This document shows, one piece after another, positions 21,831 through 24,321 of a DNA stretch of 24,321 nt. The position numbers were made by a program, and so were the translations under genes. Under the pieces are notes generated by a model, which worked only from the letters and a program-made list of their open reading frames with translations, searched no databases and was not told the origin of the DNA. The DNA comes from Clostridium sp. 27_14. Its GTDB lineage: Bacteria; Bacillota; Clostridia; TANB77; CAG-508. How positions within the stretch are numbered: the stretch's first letter is position 1; the number at the start of each line of letters is the position of its first letter. The stretch covers positions 1 to 24,321 of the forward strand of contig MNRQ01000016.1 in the NCBI GenBank assembly GCA_001916035.1. Reading direction: 5' to 3'.

Positions 21831-21906
21831 GCCAATATAGCTCAGTTGGTAGAGCAACGGATTCGTAACCCGTAGGTCAGCAGTTCAATTCTGCTTATTG
21901 GCTCCA
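21831..21906 (+). tRNA. tRNA-Thr (CGU) with CCA
   Basis: 76 bases. The acceptor GCCAATA/TATTGGC is perfect, the D-arm is normal, and the anticodon loop TTCGTAA holds CGU. The anticodon stem ACGGA/CCCGT has one A-C mismatch beside the loop. The T-arm AGCAG/CTGCT is perfect; discriminator U and CCA are encoded. A terminator follows at 21991-22019. It is probably a host gene marking the right prophage boundary; whether an attachment core lies in it needs the left boundary. Confidence 0.95.
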
Positions 21907-21990
21907 TAATGCGTTTTCGTCGAACCACTTGAAAGTATTGCAACAAGTGAGTTTAAAGAAAACAAAAAAGTGAATATCATTTCACAATAT

Positions 21991-22019
21991 ATAAGTCGAT
22001 TTAGTCGGCTTATTTTTTT
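21991..22019 (+). terminator. Terminator downstream of tRNA-Thr
   Basis: ATAAGTCGA (21991-21999) pairs with TCGGCTTAT (22005-22013) with one G-U, followed by seven T. It also explains the CGG in the spurious open frame that starts at 21970. Confidence 0.85.
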
Positions 22020-22029
22020 ACTTTTATTC

Positions 22030-22286
22030 AAAAATTATATTAAAGATGTAACAGATATTACCAAGACAGTTAGAAATGTTAATGACTTAAATATAGCTAT
22101 TAGAGATTTTGAACATTTGGCTTTTAAAATAAATGAAGAAAATAGTTTTTTAAAATATCAAATAGAACTTAAAATGGTATATTTAATGACAATGATAATG
22201 AAATTGCTAATAATATTTTAAGAAAAGTAACTATACCAGATGAAAATAAGAATAACAAACTAAAAAAGGAAAATGATTTTAATTAG
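22030..22286 (+). pseudogene. Remnant of an unknown helical protein
   Basis: One frame reads TVRNVNDLNIAIRDFEHLAF then KINEENSFLKYQIELK. Near 22171 the frame must change by -1 (a lost A in an A-run is simplest) to continue as GIFNDNDNEIANNILRKVTI and end at 22284-22286. No clear start is seen after the tRNA terminator. Function unrecognised. Confidence 0.4.
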
Positions 22287-22307
22287 AATTAAAGGAGAAT
22301 TTGTATT

Positions 22308-22616
22308 ATGAATAAAGAAAACATAATAGCTGATAAAGTAAAAGATGTAATAGATATAATTAAAGATATGGATATAAAAAATAAATTAAGATTTGGATTA
22401 TGTATGAGTTCAAGTGCTTATACTAACTTAAAATATAGAAAAGCACACATACACAGCATATTTGATAAAAGACTAAAAGGAATTGATAATGAATATTTGA
22501 CAAGCTATGTAAATATGAGAAAATATCTTACTCTCCTATATGCTATGGCTAAAATAATGGAGATGAATAATGCAGAACAAAATCAAATTACAATGTACTT
22601 GTATAATAGCATTTAA
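22308..22616 (+). CDS. Hypothetical helical protein
   Basis: 102 residues, MNKENIIADKVKDVIDIIKD then FGLCMSSSAYTNLKYRKAHI, all helical, ending YLYNSI. SD AAAGGAG lies upstream of ATG 22308. No family recognised. It lies outside the prophage, between two decayed genes, so it may itself be a survivor of an older element. Confidence 0.6.
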   Translation: MNKENIIADKVKDVIDIIKDMDIKNKLRFGLCMSSSAYTNLKYRKAHIHSIFDKRLKGIDNEYLTSYVNMRKYLTLLYAMAKIMEMNNAEQNQITMYLYNSI

Positions 22617-22707
22617 ATTCAAAAAATCTTAAAAATTAATCGACAATCGCAAACAATTGTTTTACAATAATAAGAAAGTATAATATTAAGAAACGGAGCT
22701 GATACTG

Positions 22708-23538
22708 TTGAAAGAAATAGAAAGAAATAATAAATCATTTGAAGATATTAAGCATACTGATGAAAATGGTGTTTAATTTTGGTACGCTAGAGAACTTATG
22801 CCTATTCTACAATATTCAAATTGGTAGAATTTTGAAAAAATAGTAAATAAAGCAAAAATATCTTGTGAAAATAGTAATATCAATGTATTAGACCATTTTA
22901 CTGACATCAGTAAAATGGTTCAAATAGGCTCTGGTGCTGAAAGAAAACAACAAGATTATTAAATAACAAGATATGCTTGTTATTTAATAGCACAAAATGG
23001 AGATAGCAGAAAAAAAGTTATTGCTCTTGCCCAAACTTATTTTGCAGTTCAAACAAGAAAACAAGAGATTACCGAAAAAGAATATAGTATGCTAACAGAA
23101 GATGAAAAAAGATTTTATCAAAGAAATTTAACAAGAAAAGGAAATTATTCATTAAACCAAGCAGCTAAAAAAGCAGGAGTTAAAAATTTTGATAAATTTC
23201 ACAATAGCGGTTATAAAGGTTTATATAATGGAGAAACAGCGGATGATATTACAAAAAGAAAAGGTTTAAGATATAGAGAAGATATTCTAGATAATATGGG
23301 CAACGAAGAGCTTGCAGCCAATTTATTTCGCATAACACAAACTGAATCAAGATTAAAAAAAGACAACATTGACAGCGAAAAAGAAGCAAACAAAACTCAC
23401 TATAATATTGGGAAAAATATTAGAGAAGTAATTGCTAAAAATGGTGGAACTATGCCAGAAGATTTACCTACTCCAAAGAAAAGCTTAAAGCAACTCGAAA
23501 AGGAAAAAAGCAAGCAACTAAAAAATAAAAATATGTAG
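22708..23538 (+). pseudogene. dinD-like DNA-damage-inducible gene with three stop codons
   Basis: From TTG 22708 (GGAG 9 bases upstream) one frame matches DinD throughout: NNKSFEDIKHTDENGV, FWYARELMPILQYSNW, CENSNINVLDHFTDISKMVQ, RYACYLIAQNGDSRKKVIAL, AQTYFAVQTRKQEITEKEY and the C-terminal RFYQRNLTRKGNYSLNQAAK region. Three codons are stops: TAA 22774-22776, TAG 22825-22827, TAA 22960-22962, each where the family has Glu or Lys/Arg-like residues. There is no frameshift over 277 codons. The last part could still be made from ATG 23089. TAA and TAG end other genes here, so recoding is unlikely; decay by point mutation is preferred. Confidence 0.85.
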
Positions 23539-23550
23539 AAAATTATATAA

Positions 23551-23595
23551 AATAAAACGAGACAATTGCACTATGTACAACTGTCTCATTTTATA
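23551..23595. terminator. Bidirectional terminator between convergent genes
   Basis: GAGACAATTG (23559-23568) pairs with CAACTGTCTC (23578-23587) with one mismatch, flanked by an A-rich run on the left and a T-rich run on the right. It serves dinD from the left and the cysteine-rich gene from the right. Confidence 0.8.
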
Positions 23596-23943
23596 TCAGA
23601 TTAAACCTTCGTCCATAAAAAATGGACACATTTTGTCTGCGTTTTTACTGATATTACATTTATTACATTCTCCAGGACACAAAAGGTTGGACACCATACG
23701 ACAATCATTATCGCACTGCCATTTCTCAGGGATAGTGTCATCTTGCCGAAAAGCAAACGCCATTAATGTTTTTACAGCGTCCATAAATTCATCAGCAGTT
23801 ACACACGAGAGAGCAGAATGAATTTGATTTCCTGGATTTGTAGCATGAGATAAGAAATCTCTTACTTTAACACATGCTTCTTTCGTTCCACCTTCTAAAT
23901 AGTGATTCTGTTTCAAAACAAAATCTAACTCTTTCCGTTCCAT
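23596..23943 (-). CDS. Cysteine-rich unknown protein, probably acquired
   Basis: 115 residues from ATG 23943 (AGGAGG 8 bases upstream; the ATG at 23949 is too close). The first part is helical (MERKELDFVLKQNHYLEG, VKVRDFLSHATNPGNQIHSA). The end has CDNDCRMV, CPGECNKCNI and KMCPFFMDEG, six cysteines likely binding metal. Not recognised. It is visibly richer in G+C than its surroundings and uses CGG twice as a plain codon (MERKE and FRQDD) without any shift, unlike the prophage. This suggests a different origin. Confidence 0.75.
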   Translation of the reverse strand: MERKELDFVLKQNHYLEGGTKEACVKVRDFLSHATNPGNQIHSALSCVTADEFMDAVKTLMAFAFRQDDTIPEKWQCDNDCRMVSNLLCPGECNKCNISKNADKMCPFFMDEGLI

Positions 23944-24013
23944 ATGCATTCCTCCTAATTGTTTTGATAGAGTTAAAGGTTAACTAAAACAAGTCATATT
24001 GACTATAATTGAA

Positions 24014-24042
24014 ATTATAACACATTTATGAACGAAATACAA
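24014..24042 (-). promoter_or_regulatory. Promoter for the cysteine-rich gene
   Basis: On the minus strand TTGTAT (24037-24042), 17 bases, TATAAT (24014-24019), with TG making an extended -10, about 70 bases before ATG 23943. Confidence 0.6.
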
Positions 24043-24070
24043 GATATACATAAAATCTTTATATAGAGTA

Positions 24071-24099
24071 TTGAAAAATTTAAAAATCTATGTTACATT
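24071..24099 (+). promoter_or_regulatory. Promoter of the right-edge leader
   Basis: TTGAAA (24071-24076), 17 bases, TACATT (24094-24099) with an extended TG. It would give a leader of about 165 bases before ATG 24273. Confidence 0.55.
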
Positions 24100-24132
24100 A
24101 GTATTAATAAATCGAATTATATAAGAGAGCTT

Positions 24133-24225
24133 GAAACAGAATATGTCATTTTTTCGCATACCTGTTTCGAAATCGCTCCATTTGAAATCAACTTACGGAC
24201 TTAATTGTTCGTAAGTTTTTATTTT
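24133..24225 (+). promoter_or_regulatory. Structured leader with intrinsic terminator
   Basis: GAAACAG (24133-24139) pairs with CTGTTTC (24162-24168). Downstream, AACTTACGGAC (24190-24200) pairs with GTTCGTAAGTT (24207-24217), with one G-U, followed by TTTTTATTTTT. A terminator within a leader suggests transcription attenuation. I do not recognise a known riboswitch class. Confidence 0.6.
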
Positions 24226-24238
24226 TATATAAAACTTT

Positions 24239-24269
24239 AAAAGTTCTCTTTCTAGAAAGGAGGACTTTT
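24239..24269 (+). promoter_or_regulatory. Hairpin covering the ribosome binding site
   Basis: AAAAGTTCTCTTT (24239-24251) pairs with positions 24256-24269 (AAAGGAGGACTTTT) leaving one bulged G. The paired strand is the SD AAAGGAGG (24256-24263) of the gene at 24273, so ribosome access would be blocked when folded. Confidence 0.6.
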
Positions 24270-24272
24270 TTC

Positions 24273-24321
24273 ATGCTTGAATTTAAAGTAATTGAAAAAC
24301 TAAAAACTAATAAAGATTTAA
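24273..24321 (+). CDS. Truncated gene at the right edge
   Basis: Only MLEFKVIEKLKTNKDL (16 residues) is visible before the window ends. SD AAAGGAGG lies 9 bases upstream, and the leader carries a terminator and an SD-covering hairpin, so the product is probably conditionally expressed. Too little is seen for a family call. Confidence 0.6.
   Translation, partial: MLEFKVIEKLKTNKDL

Noticed and set aside
21970..22221. Plus-strand open frame containing an in-frame CGG
   Set aside because: Its beginning is the tRNA-Thr terminator hairpin (21991-22013), so that CGG is not a codon; only the later part resembles a gene remnant.
22708..23538. TAA/TAG read as sense codons
   Set aside because: Both codons end many intact genes in the window, so the three stops in dinD are better seen as mutations.

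Overview
This window is most of a temperate phage genome integrated in a very AT-rich, low-GC Gram-positive bacterium (Bacillota, Clostridia-like). The clues are purine-rich Shine-Dalgarno (SD) sequences before nearly every gene, AGA as the main arginine codon, a tRNA-Thr ending in U-CCA, and protein families typical of clostridial siphophages. I cannot name the species.

Layout. Positions 1-8057 (minus strand) hold the late genes: small and large terminase, an SPP1-type portal, and a minor capsid protein with an ADP-ribosyltransferase-like tail. There are also small cysteine-rich and membrane proteins, a phage tRNA-Phe and, at the left edge, an Ltp-like surface protein with its own promoter (a moron). 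Positions 8081-19599 (minus) hold the early genes: Cro, an excisionase-like helix-turn-helix (HTH) protein, an AbrB-like protein, a recombination set (DUF1071/Sak3 annealing protein, YqaJ-like exonuclease, NinB-like protein, HNH-like protein), a replication initiator, an MT-A70 DNA methyltransferase, DUF1064, YopX, a PAPS-reductase-like enzyme and many small proteins. The set ends with a sigma-like late regulator. Positions 19699-21642 (plus) are the lysogeny module: a CI-like repressor, an ImmA/IrrE protease and a tyrosine integrase. Repeated integrase-arm-like sites follow, then tRNA-Thr(CGU). Beyond the tRNA is flanking DNA with decayed genes (a dinD with three stop codons), a less AT-rich cysteine-rich gene that looks acquired, and the structured leader of a truncated gene.

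Main discovery. In the prophage the triplet CGG occurs about thirty times out of frame in genes. It occurs in frame only six times, and at every one the gene continues correctly only after a +1 shift, as NNN-C-GGA or NNN-C-GGT. The six sites lie in five genes: a small late gene, the sigma-like late regulator, the PAPS-reductase-like gene (twice, once inside its SGGKDS motif), NinB and ImmA. After the shift, conserved motifs, gene lengths and stop/start overlaps are restored. The extra C always falls on a codon boundary before glycine and always on the coding strand, including the one plus-strand gene. This suggests programmed +1 decoding of CGGW, or a hungry or unassigned CGG codon, or a very peculiar artefact. 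A zinc-finger gene (at CGA) and a 19-bp duplication are also net +1 breaks.

Working model. In the lysogen the short CI repressor, which has no self-cleavage domain, holds the consensus lytic promoter shut and is removed by ImmA. The Cro operon then drives replication, recombination and finally the sigma-like regulator, which switches on packaging and head genes beyond a terminator. Because ImmA and the late regulator both carry the CGG shift, both lytic steps may depend on frameshift efficiency (inference).
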